Positions 16,252 through 25,193 of a DNA stretch of 64,000 nucleotides are shown one piece after another. Where the stretch lies: NCBI RefSeq assembly GCF_023015885.1, contig NZ_JALKBE010000006.1, positions 124,001-188,000 on the forward strand. The letters are read 5' to 3'. A model generated the notes under the pieces. It was not told where the DNA came from. It was given only the letters and a program-made list of their open reading frames with translations, and did no database searches. Each line of letters begins with the position of its first letter. Position 1 is the stretch's first letter. The position numbers and the translations under genes were made by a program. The DNA is from Aliiroseovarius sp. S1123 (lineage in GTDB: Bacteria; Pseudomonadota; Alphaproteobacteria; Rhodobacterales; Rhodobacteraceae).

Positions 16252-16674
16252 TTAGCCCTCGACCAGAAAGGCTTGCATTTGGGTCTTCAGATCTTCGTCG
16301 ATCACAGTGGCCTTGCGCGCCTCAAGATCCATCAAGACGCATTTCGCGGTCACGTCGAACAGCAGCTCGTCATCCATGCCGCGGTACATCCAGTGCTGGA
16401 AGGTGGCCGAGCGGCGGCCAACCTCGGCAATGCCCGAACGCATATAAACCCATTCGCCCGCCAGAACTTCGCGGTGGTAAGTGGCGTCGGAATGGACCAT
16501 CGCAAAGGCCTGACGACGTCCGCCGGTCAGCTGGTCATGGCCCAGCCCGAAGGCGGTCATCAGGCCCAGACCGGCATCCGAGACGCAGCCGAAATAACGG
16601 CTGATGTTCATATGCCCCAGCATGTCGCAGTCAGTTGGGTCGATCACCCGGCGGAAGGTTTCGATGATGGCCAT
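16252..16674 (-). CDS. Hotdog-fold acyl-CoA thioesterase (4HBT-like)
   Basis: A 140-residue single-hotdog protein. The 4-hydroxybenzoyl-CoA thioesterase-type motif is present as DCDMLGHMNISRYF (residues 14-27), with the Asp and the His-Met-Asn that usually line the active site. The rest follows the family pattern, ending in a helix. Its acyl-CoA substrate is unknown. It starts 11 bases after the aldehyde dehydrogenase and abuts ycaQ, so it is translated as part of the same operon. The aldehyde dehydrogenase and thioesterase could act in sequence on imported compounds; that is inference. Confidence 0.82.
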   Translation of the reverse strand: MAIIETFRRVIDPTDCDMLGHMNISRYFGCVSDAGLGLMTAFGLGHDQLTGGRRQAFAMVHSDATYHREVLAGEWVYMRSGIAEVGRRSATFQHWMYRGMDDELLFDVTAKCVLMDLEARKATVIDEDLKTQMQAFLVEG

Positions 16675-16685
16675 TGGTCCCTCGG

Positions 16686-18125
16686 TCAGTCGTGTTTTGC
16701 GGCGACGGTTTTCAATTGAGAAAATCCGTAGAGCGCTTCGAAGCCTTTTTCGCGCCCGTGGCCTGATTTGCCAACCCCGCCGAAGGGCAATTCGACGCCG
16801 CCCCCTGCACCGTAATTGTTGATAAACACCTGTCCGGCGCGCAGACGCTTGGCCAGACGCATCTGACGGGCACCATTGGCGGTCCAGATGCTGGCGACCA
16901 GACCATAGTCGGTGGAATTTGCGATCTGAACGGCTTCTACTTCCGTGTCGAAGGGGATGATGACCTGTACCGGGCCGAAGATTTCGTTCTGGGCGAGCGG
17001 GTGATCGGGCGACACATCGGCAAAGAGGGTGGGGGCGACGTAATGCCCACCTTTAGGCGTATCAGTGATCTGGCCGCGCCCAGCGATTTTCAGGTCCGCG
17101 CCTTGGGTCAAGAAGCCCTCGACAATCTCTTTCTGCCGACCCGAAATCAGTGGTCCCACATTCAAATCCGCATCCGCCGGTCCCACGCGCAGCGCGTCAT
17201 AGGCCGCGCCCATACGCGCGACGACCTGATCATAGACACCGCGTTGTACCAAGATACGTGAACTGGCCGAGCAGGTCTGGCCAGCATTCTGGATGCAGGC
17301 CCCTACAAGGAAGGGCAGGGCGGCGTCCAGATCAGCGTCGTCAAAGACCAGCTGCGGGGATTTACCGCCAAGTTCCAGCGTCACGGGCACGACGTTCTGG
17401 GCCGCCGCGGCTTGTACCAGCCCGCCCACGGGGACCGAGCCGGTGAAGCTGATATGGTTGACGTCGGGGTGCGAGGACAGGGCCGCGCCGGCTTCCTCGC
17501 CCAAACCTGTCACCACGTTGAGCGCGCCTTTGGGCAGGCCTGCTTCCTCGGCCAGTCGCGCGAAGGCGAGGGCTGTCAGGCAGGCCTCTTCGGCGGGTTT
17601 CAAGACGCAGACATTGCCCATCGCCAACGCCGCCCCGACCGAGCGACCGATGATCTGCATGGGATAGTTCCACGGGACGATGTGGCCCGTGACGCCATGC
17701 GGTTCGCGCAAGGTATAGACGGTGTAGCCGTCCAGATACGGGATGGTTTCGCCCATCACCTTGTCCGCCGCGCCGCCGTAGAATTCCATATAGCGCGCTA
17801 AGGCAATGGCGTCGTTGCGGGCTTGCGTCAGGGGCTTACCCACGTCGCGGGCTTCCAACGCCGTCAGGTCGTCGATGCGCGTCTGTACCAGCTGTCCGAT
17901 CCGGGTCAGGATGCGTCCGCGTTCGACCGCGGTCATGCGCCCCCAGTCGCCATCCAGCGCGTCGCGGGCGGCAGCGATGGCAGCGTCCACATCCTGCGCG
18001 CTGCCGCGCCCGATGCGTGCGAATTCCTTGCCGGTCGAGGGATCTTCGACGGGGAGCGTTTCCTTCGTGGCGCGCCAATTGCCGCCGATTAGGATTTCCG
18101 TGGGATCAAACCAAAGCGCGTCCAT
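16686..18125 (-). CDS. NAD(P)-dependent aldehyde dehydrogenase
   Basis: A 479-residue aldehyde dehydrogenase. Visible landmarks are IVPWNYPMQIIGRS (about residue 145), FTGSVPVGG (about 220), general base Glu in TLELGGKSPQLVFDDADLD and nucleophile Cys in NAGQTCSASSRILV (about 280). It resembles betaine- or gamma-aminobutyraldehyde-type enzymes but the substrate is not determined. The ATG at 18125 overlaps the ABC ATPase stop as TAATG and has a GGAGGACGG site. This coupling suggests it works on a product of what the transporter imports, for example an aldehyde derived from an amine or peptide. Confidence 0.87.
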   Translation of the reverse strand: MDALWFDPTEILIGGNWRATKETLPVEDPSTGKEFARIGRGSAQDVDAAIAAARDALDGDWGRMTAVERGRILTRIGQLVQTRIDDLTALEARDVGKPLTQARNDAIALARYMEFYGGAADKVMGETIPYLDGYTVYTLREPHGVTGHIVPWNYPMQIIGRSVGAALAMGNVCVLKPAEEACLTALAFARLAEEAGLPKGALNVVTGLGEEAGAALSSHPDVNHISFTGSVPVGGLVQAAAAQNVVPVTLELGGKSPQLVFDDADLDAALPFLVGACIQNAGQTCSASSRILVQRGVYDQVVARMGAAYDALRVGPADADLNVGPLISGRQKEIVEGFLTQGADLKIAGRGQITDTPKGGHYVAPTLFADVSPDHPLAQNEIFGPVQVIIPFDTEVEAVQIANSTDYGLVASIWTANGARQMRLAKRLRAGQVFINNYGAGGGVELPFGGVGKSGHGREKGFEALYGFSQLKTVAAKHD

Positions 18126-19702
18126 TAAGCCGTCCTCCACGCGGGCGGAATGACCGGCGCCGCGTTTATCAGGTTTCGTGTGTAGTCATGTTGCGGGTGG
18201 GCAAATACGGTGTCCGTGTCGCCCTCTTCCACGATCTGTCCCGCGCGCATCACCAGCACGCGGTCGGTGACATTGCGTACGACGCCAAGATCGTGGCTGA
18301 TAAATAGATAGGCCAGTCCGTGCTTGGACTGAAGCTCTGCTAGAAGGTCAAGAATGTCGGCGCGGATCGAGACATCCAGCGCCGACACGGCCTCGTCCAG
18401 CAGGATCAGTTCGGGGCGCAGGATCAGGGCGCGGGCGATGGCGATGCGCTGGCGCTGACCGCCAGAGAACTCGTGCGGATAGCGGGTCATGGCCTCACCG
18501 GGCAAGCCGACCTCGGCCAGCGCCTGCTGTACCCGGTCGCGCCAGTCTTCGGGTCTTTGGCCCAACAGATGAAAAGGCTCAGCAACCAGTTTTTCGACCG
18601 TCCAGCGCGGGTTGAAGCTGCCATAGGGGTCTTGGAACACGACCTGAAGTCCGGCGCGGCGGGCCGGGTCCATGTCGGGCGTGATGGGCATTCCATTCAA
18701 CAGGATTTCCCCGCCTTGCAGCGGTTCCAGCCCCAGAATGGCGCGGCTGAGCGTAGATTTCCCGCAGCCACTTTCGCCCACCAGCCCAAGGCTTTCGCCC
18801 TTGTTCAGCGTGAAGCTGACGCCATCCACTGCGCGAAATTGCGGGGCGGGACCAAAAAGACGTGTTCGGGGCAGGGGATAGTCGCGTACGGCAGCGCGGA
18901 CTTGCAGAAGGGGTGCTGTGCTGGGCAGTGCGGTGCCATCGGGCGCGTGGCTGGAGGCTTCCAATAGCTGTCGCGTATAAGGATGCGACATGGTGCGAAA
19001 GAGCGTCTCGGTTTCGCCCTGTTCGACAATCTCGCCCTTGCGCATGACCGCGACGTGATCGGCCATTCCGGCGACCACGGCCAGATCATGGGTGATCAGA
19101 AGCAGGCCCATGCCTTCCTCGGCGACGAGCTCTCTCAACAGATCGAGGATCTGCGCCTGCGTGGTCACATCCAGCGCGGTGGTGGGTTCGTCCGCGATCA
19201 GAAGGTCAGGGTGCAGGGCAATGGCCATGGCGATGCAGACGCGTTGACGCTGACCACCGGACAGCTCGTGCGGGTAGCGGTCCAGCGGGAAACGGTCCTG
19301 CGGCAGGCCCACGCGGGCCAGTTTCTCGGCGGCGATGCGCAGGGCGTCTTCGCGGGACGTGTCGGTATGGATCAAGAGCGTCTCGGCCACCTGATCCCCG
19401 ATGGTTTTCACCGGGTTCAGGGCGGTCATCGGCTCCTGAAAGATCATCGAAATCCGCCGCCCACGAATGTCGCAAAGCGCGGGTTCGTCCAGCGTCGCAA
19501 GGTCCGTATCGTCGAGCATCACTTGACCCGAGACCTCGGCCCCGCTTGGAAGCAGTCCCATCAAGGCCAAGGCTGTCATCGACTTGCCCGACCCGCTTTC
19601 GCCCACCAGCCCGACCACCTGACCGGGTGCGATGGATAGATCGACATCGCGCAGGATGGGCGTGTCGTGGATAGACAGCAAGAGGTTCTGGATCTTAATC
19701 AT
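18125..19702 (-). CDS. Peptide/nickel-type ABC transporter, fused double ATPase
   Basis: A 525-residue protein joining two ABC ATPase domains of DppD/DppF (OppD/OppF) type. Domain 1 has Walker [11 protein letters not shown] near residue 35 and signature LSGGQRQR. Domain 2 has [11 protein letters not shown] near 315 and [15 protein letters not shown]. Each is followed by an oligopeptide-transporter C-terminal segment, short after domain 1 and cut after domain 2. It powers import through the two permeases encoded immediately upstream, with which it overlaps by 4 bases. Fused ATPases of this kind (GsiA, YejF) serve dipeptide, glutathione or microcin uptake. The substrate cannot be told. Confidence 0.9.
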   Translation of the reverse strand: MIKIQNLLLSIHDTPILRDVDLSIAPGQVVGLVGESGSGKSMTALALMGLLPSGAEVSGQVMLDDTDLATLDEPALCDIRGRRISMIFQEPMTALNPVKTIGDQVAETLLIHTDTSREDALRIAAEKLARVGLPQDRFPLDRYPHELSGGQRQRVCIAMAIALHPDLLIADEPTTALDVTTQAQILDLLRELVAEEGMGLLLITHDLAVVAGMADHVAVMRKGEIVEQGETETLFRTMSHPYTRQLLEASSHAPDGTALPSTAPLLQVRAAVRDYPLPRTRLFGPAPQFRAVDGVSFTLNKGESLGLVGESGCGKSTLSRAILGLEPLQGGEILLNGMPITPDMDPARRAGLQVVFQDPYGSFNPRWTVEKLVAEPFHLLGQRPEDWRDRVQQALAEVGLPGEAMTRYPHEFSGGQRQRIAIARALILRPELILLDEAVSALDVSIRADILDLLAELQSKHGLAYLFISHDLGVVRNVTDRVLVMRAGQIVEEGDTDTVFAHPQHDYTRNLINAAPVIPPAWRTA

Positions 19703-20523
19703 TCGCGCGCCCTTCTGATCCTTGGATCCAGTAGATCACGCAGCCCGTCGCCCATCAGGTTTAGCCCCAGAACCATGACAACAATCGCCAGTCCGGGCGC
19801 GATGGCAAGGCGTGGCGTTGTGTAGATCATGGTCTGTGCGTCCGCGAGCATGCGGCCCCAGCTGGGGGTGGGTGGCTGTGCGCCCAGGCCTACATAGGAA
19901 AGCCCTGCTTCGGCCAGAATGCCCAGCGAAAACTGGATGGTGCCTTGGACGATCAACAGGTTTGCGATGTTGGGCAGGATGTGTTCGACACTGATGCGGG
20001 CCTTGCCTTTGCCCGCGACACGGGCGGCCATGATGAACTCGCGCGTCCAGATCGTCAGTGCGCCACCACGGGCGACACGGGCGAAAACCGGGATGTTGAA
20101 GATTCCGATGGCGATGATCGCGTTGGTGGCGGACGGGCCGAAGGTCGCGGTGATCAGAATTGCGATCACCAGCGAGGGGAAAGCAAAGATCAGGTCATTG
20201 CCGCGCATGATGATTTCGTCCAGCCAGCCACCCCGATTGGCTGCGGCCATCAGGCCCAACGGAACGCCGACGCCCATGCCGATCCCCACGGCCAAGACGG
20301 CGACGGCGATCGAGATTCGTCCGCCCTCCATCAACATGGACAGAAGGTCTCGGCCAAAGTGGTCGGTGCCCAGAAGGTACTCGGCCGAGGGTGCTTTCAG
20401 CTTGTCCGCGATGTTCAGCGCGGTGACGTCATAGGGCGTCCACAGGAACGAGATCAGTGCTGCGGCGAGCAGCACGACGCTAAGCACGGCGCCGATCCAA
20501 AGTTGGGCGGGCAGGCGGGTCAT
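19699..20523 (-). CDS. Peptide-type ABC transporter permease (DppC-like)
   Basis: A 274-residue inner-membrane permease with an N-terminal helix and the five-helix BPD transport core. The ATPase-coupling loop is visible as EFIMAARVAGKGKARISVEHILPN around residue 165 (EAA motif, written in part: AARVAGKGK). The N-terminal motif LLGTDHFGRDLLSMLMEG is diagnostic of DppC/OppC-type subunits. It pairs with the DppB-like permease, overlapping it by 4 bases, and with the fused ATPase downstream. Confidence 0.9.
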   Translation of the reverse strand: MTRLPAQLWIGAVLSVVLLAAALISFLWTPYDVTALNIADKLKAPSAEYLLGTDHFGRDLLSMLMEGGRISIAVAVLAVGIGMGVGVPLGLMAAANRGGWLDEIIMRGNDLIFAFPSLVIAILITATFGPSATNAIIAIGIFNIPVFARVARGGALTIWTREFIMAARVAGKGKARISVEHILPNIANLLIVQGTIQFSLGILAEAGLSYVGLGAQPPTPSWGRMLADAQTMIYTTPRLAIAPGLAIVVMVLGLNLMGDGLRDLLDPRIRRARE

Positions 20524-21467
20524 GCGCGCCTCCTCAGTCTTGGGTCAACGACCACATAGGCGACGTCCACAAGGAAGGTCACAAGGATGACGGCGAAGAC
20601 CAGCAGCATCACGACGCTTTCCACCACCACCAGATCGCGCTGGGTGATTGCTTGGAAGATCAGCCGCCCAAGGCCGGGCAGGAAGAACACGTTTTCAATG
20701 ATGATCGCGCCCGCCAGCAAGAAACTGAACTGAAGCCCGATGATGGTCAGAACCGGAATCATCGCGTTGCGCAGCGCGTGGCGGCGGGTGGCTTGGGCGA
20801 CGCTTAGCCCCTTGGCGCGCGCGGTGCGCATATAGTCCTGATGCAGCACGTCCAGCAGGGACGAGCGCATGACGCGGGCGAGAATTGACGCTTGTGGCAG
20901 GGCCAATGCGATGGCGGGCAGGGTGAGAGCCTTCAGTGTCGGACCAACGCCCGCGTCCCAGCCCGGAAAGCCCCCGGCCGAGAACCAGCGCAGTTGCACC
21001 GCGAAGACCAGCACCAGCAGCATGGCGAACCAGAAATTCGGGACCGCTATGCCCATCTGGGTCACGCCCATGACCGTGTAATCCGTCATCTGGCCCCGGC
21101 GCGCGGCTGCGATCAGGCCGACGGGAATAGCGATCAGCGTGGACAGAAGCAGGGCAAACAGCGCCAGCGGCAAGGACACCTGCAACCGTTCCAGAACCAG
21201 TTCAGATACCGGCACGCGATAGGTGTAGGATATACCGAAATCCCCGACCAACAGGCCTGAGATCCAGTTGAAATAGCGTGCGCTGAGGGATCCGTTCAGC
21301 CCCAGATCATCGCGCAGGGCGGCAACCGTGTCGGGTGACGCATTCAGCCCTAGCATGAAAGACGCCGGGTCACCGGGGATCACCTCGATCATGGCGAAGA
21401 TCACCAGCGAGGCCACAATCAGGCTGGCCCCAAGCGACAGGGCGCGGGTGATCAGATAACGCAACAT
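20520..21467 (-). CDS. Peptide-type ABC transporter permease (DppB-like)
   Basis: A 315-residue inner-membrane permease, first gene of the operon. It starts MLRYLITRALSLGASLIV, the typical DppB N-terminus, and shows six helices, the PGDPASFMLG segment and the EAA coupling loop (ARAKGLSVAQATRRHALRN). It forms the channel with the DppC-like subunit. Only about 60 bases separate its start from the end of mipZ (same strand). No gene for a periplasmic solute-binding protein lies in or next to the operon, so the receptor must come from elsewhere. Confidence 0.9.
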   Translation of the reverse strand: MLRYLITRALSLGASLIVASLVIFAMIEVIPGDPASFMLGLNASPDTVAALRDDLGLNGSLSARYFNWISGLLVGDFGISYTYRVPVSELVLERLQVSLPLALFALLLSTLIAIPVGLIAAARRGQMTDYTVMGVTQMGIAVPNFWFAMLLVLVFAVQLRWFSAGGFPGWDAGVGPTLKALTLPAIALALPQASILARVMRSSLLDVLHQDYMRTARAKGLSVAQATRRHALRNAMIPVLTIIGLQFSFLLAGAIIIENVFFLPGLGRLIFQAITQRDLVVVESVVMLLVFAVILVTFLVDVAYVVVDPRLRRRA

Positions 21468-21529
21468 GAGGCGAGCCTAGCCCCCGATAATGCCTGCGGA
21501 AAGAGAATTCCGCGCCGAAGGGTGCTGCG

Positions 21530-22342
21530 TCAGATTTTGACGTCTACACCGGGCAGATTCAGAGCCTTCATCAGCTCACGCAATTCCTGACGGGCCGCCA
21601 CGTTCGAGATGTTCATCTGCCCCATGACGCCAATATCACGTAGGTCCAGAAGGGTCAGGCCGCGGGTGAAAAGCTCGCGGAAGATGACGCGTTCGTTAAA
21701 GCCCGGGGCCACGCGGAAGCCAATGCGGCGCGACAATTCTTCAATCGCGTCGCCCATCTTTTTCTTGTTGTGCATCATCTGGGCGCCCAGACGGTTGCGC
21801 ACGACGACCCAATCCATCGGTTTCAGCCCGGCCTTGGCGCGCAGTTGGCGCGCGTTCCAAACCATTTCCGAGTACACGGACGGACCGGTGACCTTGCCCG
21901 AGGTCGGGTCAATATGTGCAAGCAGGTCGAAATCTACGAAACTGTCGTTCAGGGGCGTGATCAGCGTGTCAGCCAGCGAATGCGCCACTTGGCTCAGGCG
22001 GGTGTGCGATCCGGGGCAGTCGATCAGGATGAAGTCCTGGCTGTGCTCAAGCGACGCGATGGCCAAGGCCAGACGGCGGTCATAGGGGTTTTCGCCGTCC
22101 TTCAACCCGGATGGATCAATGTCGGGTAGATCGTGATATTCGGGGGTGGGAAGATCAGAGCCTTCACGCTCCATCGTGATCTTGCGGTTTTCGATGAACC
22201 GGCCGAAGGTCTGCTGGCGCAGGTCCAGATCCAGAACGCCCACGCGATGCCCCAAGCGCGACAGCGATGTCGCCACATGCATCGACACGGTCGACTTGCC
22301 CGCACCGCCCTTTTCGTTCCCGACAACAATAATATGTGCCAC
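21530..22342 (-). CDS. mipZ: Division-plane positioning ATPase MipZ
   Basis: ParA/MinD-type ATPase that in Caulobacter forms a gradient from the ParB-bound poles and inhibits FtsZ away from mid-cell. The 270-residue product has the deviant Walker A GNEKGGAGKST at residues 7-17, the switch region LDLDLRQQTFGRFIENR near 38 and Walker B FILIDCPGSHTRLS near 104. A MipZ-specific middle part (LNDSFVDFDLLAHIDP) distinguishes it from ParA and MinD. It is specific to alphaproteobacteria. It stands alone, divergent to the Lin0512 pair. Confidence 0.94.
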   Translation of the reverse strand: MAHIIVVGNEKGGAGKSTVSMHVATSLSRLGHRVGVLDLDLRQQTFGRFIENRKITMEREGSDLPTPEYHDLPDIDPSGLKDGENPYDRRLALAIASLEHSQDFILIDCPGSHTRLSQVAHSLADTLITPLNDSFVDFDLLAHIDPTSGKVTGPSVYSEMVWNARQLRAKAGLKPMDWVVVRNRLGAQMMHNKKKMGDAIEELSRRIGFRVAPGFNERVIFRELFTRGLTLLDLRDIGVMGQMNISNVAARQELRELMKALNLPGVDVKI

Positions 22343-22415
22343 GCCACTATCCCCGGTATCTTGAGTGTTTTTATCTTTCGGCCACTATATGTCGCATCAT
22401 TCGCAGGGGGAAGAG

Positions 22416-22434
22416 GTGCAAATCCAATTTGCAC
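22416..22434. promoter_or_regulatory. 19-base palindrome between mipZ and the Lin0512 pair
   Basis: Perfect 8-base arms GTGCAAAT (22416-22423) and ATTTGCAC (22427-22434) around a 3-base centre lie 76 bases before the first Lin0512 start. Size and symmetry suit a dimeric regulator. Confidence 0.35.
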
Positions 22435-22509
22435 AACTCTTTCGCGAAGGCTGGCTATATGGTCGCAGAAATGCTGCGGTAAGCATGGTCAAAAGCCCGA
22501 GGAGATCTG

Positions 22510-22854
22510 ATGGAAAAGAAACGCGTACTTGTAGAGTTCGGCATGGGCACGTCCTTGCGCCGCGAAGACTATACCGAGGCCGCCGCCCGCGCGATCCGGG
22601 ATGCGCTGTGGCACAACTCGGTCAATATGGCCGAGCTGTTCGGGTTCGAGAAAACCGACATGATCGTGGATGTGGAAGTTGCGGTGCAAGCGCCGGATCA
22701 GGTCGACACCAGCCAGCTGGCCAAGGACTTTCCCTATGGCAACATCTCGTTCACCGTGAAGCATGGTGGCTTGGACATCGACAAGCCGCATGGGGGCAAG
22801 ACGCTGATCGCCAATGTCGCCATTGCCGTGTCGTTCATGATGGAGGCCGCGTGA
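22510..22854 (+). CDS. Lin0512 family protein, paralogue A
   Basis: A 114-residue protein of the Lin0512 family, named after a Listeria gene; no function is established that I know of. The family core is seen as RVLVEFGMGTSLRREDYTEA (residues 5-24), a helix RAIRDALWHNSV, and GNISFTVKHGGLDID near residue 80. There is no signal peptide. The downstream gene encodes a second, diverged member and starts inside this gene's stop codon (TGATG), so the two are translated together. They probably form a mixed complex; that is inference from the tandem arrangement. The ATG at 22510 follows GAGGAGA. Confidence 0.82.
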   Translation: MEKKRVLVEFGMGTSLRREDYTEAAARAIRDALWHNSVNMAELFGFEKTDMIVDVEVAVQAPDQVDTSQLAKDFPYGNISFTVKHGGLDIDKPHGGKTLIANVAIAVSFMMEAA

Positions 22855-23213
22855 TGGGTGAGAAACGTATGATCCTTGAGATGGGGATGGGCAACGATCT
22901 GTATGGTCAGGACTATACCAAAGCGGCGTGTCGCGCGGTGCAGGACGCGCTGCACCATTCGTCGATCACCTTGTTCTCAACGCTGGGGCTGGACCATCAG
23001 GACATGCGCGTGTCCGTGACCATCGGCGTGGCCGAGCCCGAAAAGCTGGACCTAGAAATCGTCCGCGCCGAACTGCCCCGAGGTCGGGCCGAGGTGCGCG
23101 CTGTGAAAGGCGGAATGAACACAGAAAGCGCCGGGCAGGTGCATGTGGTGGCCACCGCCGCGATCGAGGCATGGCTGCCGGATCAGGCAGGGAAGTGGCG
23201 GGTGATGCGATAA
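22854..23213 (+). CDS. Lin0512 family protein, paralogue B
   Basis: A 119-residue relative of the preceding protein. It keeps the N-terminal signature (ILEMGMGNDLYGQDYTKAA) and the following RAVQDALHHSSIT helix. The middle and C-terminal half have diverged, with a shorter VKGGMNTES loop where paralogue A has VKHGGLDIDKPHGG. The start overlaps the stop of paralogue A by one base, which indicates translational coupling and roughly equal output. No terminator was clear after it; a weak hairpin at 23286-23306 is followed at a distance by a T run. Confidence 0.8.
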   Translation: MGEKRMILEMGMGNDLYGQDYTKAACRAVQDALHHSSITLFSTLGLDHQDMRVSVTIGVAEPEKLDLEIVRAELPRGRAEVRAVKGGMNTESAGQVHVVATAAIEAWLPDQAGKWRVMR

Positions 23214-23445
23214 GCTTTGCCCAATCTGAAGAAAACACCGCGGCGCGCCTACAGGGCGATGGGATGATAACGTGATCGAGCAGGGACATTCAGCAAGCTT
23301 GAATGTGCCCGCAGGTCGTTTTTTAATTGGCAAGAATCGGATTTGGCCGCATAGGAGTGCCCTGTCGATCCTTGACACATGACTCTCGCAGTTTTTGCGA
23401 GCTGTGCCGAAGATCCTGCCGTTTCGAACAAAACAGGAGCTCGCG

Positions 23446-24828
23446 ATGTCTCAGTTTTCCATGGGATGGGAAGAATGGCTTTCCCTTCCAGAATTGGGCC
23501 TTCCGGCCATGAAGGCAAAGGTTGATACCGGGGCTAAGACCTCGGCCCTGCATGCTTTTGCGATCGAGCCCTTTGGCTCTGAAAAGCGGCCTATGGTGCG
23601 GTTTGCAATCCATCCCGACCCTGATGATCCGTCATTGGAAATCGTCTGTTCGGCACCGGTCAAGGATCGGCGTCAGGTGACCTCGTCCAATGGGGAAAGC
23701 GAACTGCGCTATGTGATTGAAACGGTGGTTTCGATGGGCGAACGGGATTGGCCGGTCGAGGTTACTCTTACCGATCGTGGATCTATGGCGTATCGCATGC
23801 TGCTGGGCCGAACGGCCTTGGTGGGCGATGTTCAGGTCGATCCGTCAAGCGGCTTCCTTCAGCCGGAACTGAGCTATGACGCCTATCGCAGTTTCCCGCG
23901 CGCAAACTGGACCAAGCGCGTCTTGCGACTGGCGGTGCTGACACGAGAACCGCAGAACTATTCAAACCGCCGCCTGATAGAGGCTGCCGAGAGCCGTGGG
24001 CATTCGGTCGAGGTTATCGATACCTCGCGCTGCTATATGAAGATTCAGGGGGTCGGAGCCGAAGTGCACTATGACGGGCGTAAACTGCCGCATTTCGACG
24101 CAATTATTCCGCGCATTGGCGCCTCGATCACCGCCTATGGGACATCGGTCGTCCGGCAGTTCGAAAGCACCGGTACCTATAGCCTGTCCGCATCATCCGG
24201 GATTTCGGTTTCGCGGGACAAGCTGCATGCGCATCAGGTGCTGGCACGGCATCGTATCGGGATGCCGGATACGGCATTTGCGCGCAGCCCGAAGGACAGC
24301 AAGAACCTGATCAATCTGGTCGGGGACGCGCCCGTCATTTTGAAACTGCTTGAAAGCGCCCAAGGCAAAGGTGTCGTGCTTGCTGAGACTCGCAAGGCGG
24401 CAGAAAGCGTGATTTCCGCGTTCCGGGGGCTTAAGGCAGACTTCCTTGTGCAGCATTTCGTAAAAGAAGCGGCGGGCGAAGATATTCGTTGCATCGTTCT
24501 GGGGGGTAAAGTCGTGGCGGCCATGCGGCGCCAAGGCCCGCCGGGCGAGTTTCGGTCAAACCTGCACCAAGGGGGAAGCGCCCAAAAAGTTCGGATCACC
24601 AAGCAGGAACGAGAGACCGCGCTTAAGGCAGCCCGCGCTATGGGGTTGGAGTTCGCCGGGGTGGATCTGCTTCGTTCAGAGGGCGGTCCCAAGGTGCTCG
24701 AGGTGAACTCGTCGCCGGGGCTTGAGGGGATTGAACTGACGACCGGAAAGGATATTGCGTCGTTGGTGGTCGAGCATATTGAAAAGAAAGTTGCGCCAAA
24801 GCTTCCAAGGACAAAGCGTCGGGCTTAG
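23446..24828 (+). CDS. rimK: RimK-type ATP-grasp ligase with N-terminal retropepsin-like (RimB) domain
   Basis: A 460-residue fusion. Residues about 8-145 match the small ATP-dependent zinc protease/RimB family, with the aspartic-protease-like [11 protein letters not shown] near residue 28 and the LLGRTAL motif near 125. Residues about 160-455 are a RimK ATP-grasp ligase ([18 protein letters not shown] at its start, [11 protein letters not shown] nucleotide loop, [19 protein letters not shown], and metal-binding end [23 protein letters not shown], here split as FAGVDLL and VLEVNSSPG). RimK adds glutamates to the C-terminus of ribosomal protein S6. In other bacteria RimB and RimK are separate genes of one operon. 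The ATG at 23446 has CAGGAGC before it; the frame opens 17 codons earlier. Confidence 0.88.
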   Translation: MSQFSMGWEEWLSLPELGLPAMKAKVDTGAKTSALHAFAIEPFGSEKRPMVRFAIHPDPDDPSLEIVCSAPVKDRRQVTSSNGESELRYVIETVVSMGERDWPVEVTLTDRGSMAYRMLLGRTALVGDVQVDPSSGFLQPELSYDAYRSFPRANWTKRVLRLAVLTREPQNYSNRRLIEAAESRGHSVEVIDTSRCYMKIQGVGAEVHYDGRKLPHFDAIIPRIGASITAYGTSVVRQFESTGTYSLSASSGISVSRDKLHAHQVLARHRIGMPDTAFARSPKDSKNLINLVGDAPVILKLLESAQGKGVVLAETRKAAESVISAFRGLKADFLVQHFVKEAAGEDIRCIVLGGKVVAAMRRQGPPGEFRSNLHQGGSAQKVRITKQERETALKAARAMGLEFAGVDLLRSEGGPKVLEVNSSPGLEGIELTTGKDIASLVVEHIEKKVAPKLPRTKRRA

Positions 24829-24911
24829 CGCTGTGCGTCTGTAAGATTTCGGTCAACATGCGCAGAGCGCGGCGCTGTGCATGTTTCCCCAAAACTGACC
24901 TTAGAAACAAA

Positions 24912-24939
24912 AAACGCCGCTTCGAATGAAGCGGCGTTT
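24912..24939. terminator. Strong bidirectional terminator between rimK and rpmE
   Basis: A 12-base-pair stem AAACGCCGCTTC / GAAGCGGCGTTT with a 4-base loop. On the minus strand it is followed by a T run, so it chiefly ends the rplS-rpmE transcript. Confidence 0.88.
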
Positions 24940-24960
24940 CTGTCTCGAAAGAAGCTTGGT

Positions 24961-25182
24961 TTAGAAACCAAAGCCTTCGTATTTCGATTTGAACTTCGAC
25001 ACGCGGCCACCGGTGTCCAGCAGGCGGGTGCCGCCGCCGGTCCATGCCGGGTGTACGGTGGGGTCGATGTCCAGCGACAGGGTGTCGCCTTCTTTGCCCC
25101 AGGTCGATTTCATCTGAAAGATGGTGCCGTCGGTCATTTTGACGTCGATCAGGTGGTAGTCGGGATGCAGATCCTTTTTCAT
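24961..25182 (-). CDS. rpmE: 50S ribosomal protein L31 (cysteine-free type)
   Basis: Ribosomal protein L31 of the large subunit and intersubunit bridge, 73 residues. It begins [10 protein letters not shown] and ends with the typical [17 protein letters not shown]. The four zinc-binding cysteines of the C+ form are absent; the whole protein has no cysteine (VKMTDGTIF stands where CxC would be), so it is the zinc-independent C- form. It lies 11 bases after rplS on the same strand and shares its transcript. No second rpmE is in this window. Confidence 0.95.
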   Translation of the reverse strand: MKKDLHPDYHLIDVKMTDGTIFQMKSTWGKEGDTLSLDIDPTVHPAWTGGGTRLLDTGGRVSKFKSKYEGFGF

Positions 25183-25193
25183 ATCGACGCTCC

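Noticed and set aside
23286-23324. Hairpin ACATTCA/TGAATGT followed by a T run after the Lin0512 pair
   Set aside because: The T run is 12 bases past the stem and the hairpin is 70 bases past the stop, too far for a confident terminator call.
23372-23401. TTGACA with a CTCGCA/TGCGAG repeat before rimK
   Set aside because: No acceptable -10 sequence at 16-18 bases; the small repeat can be chance.
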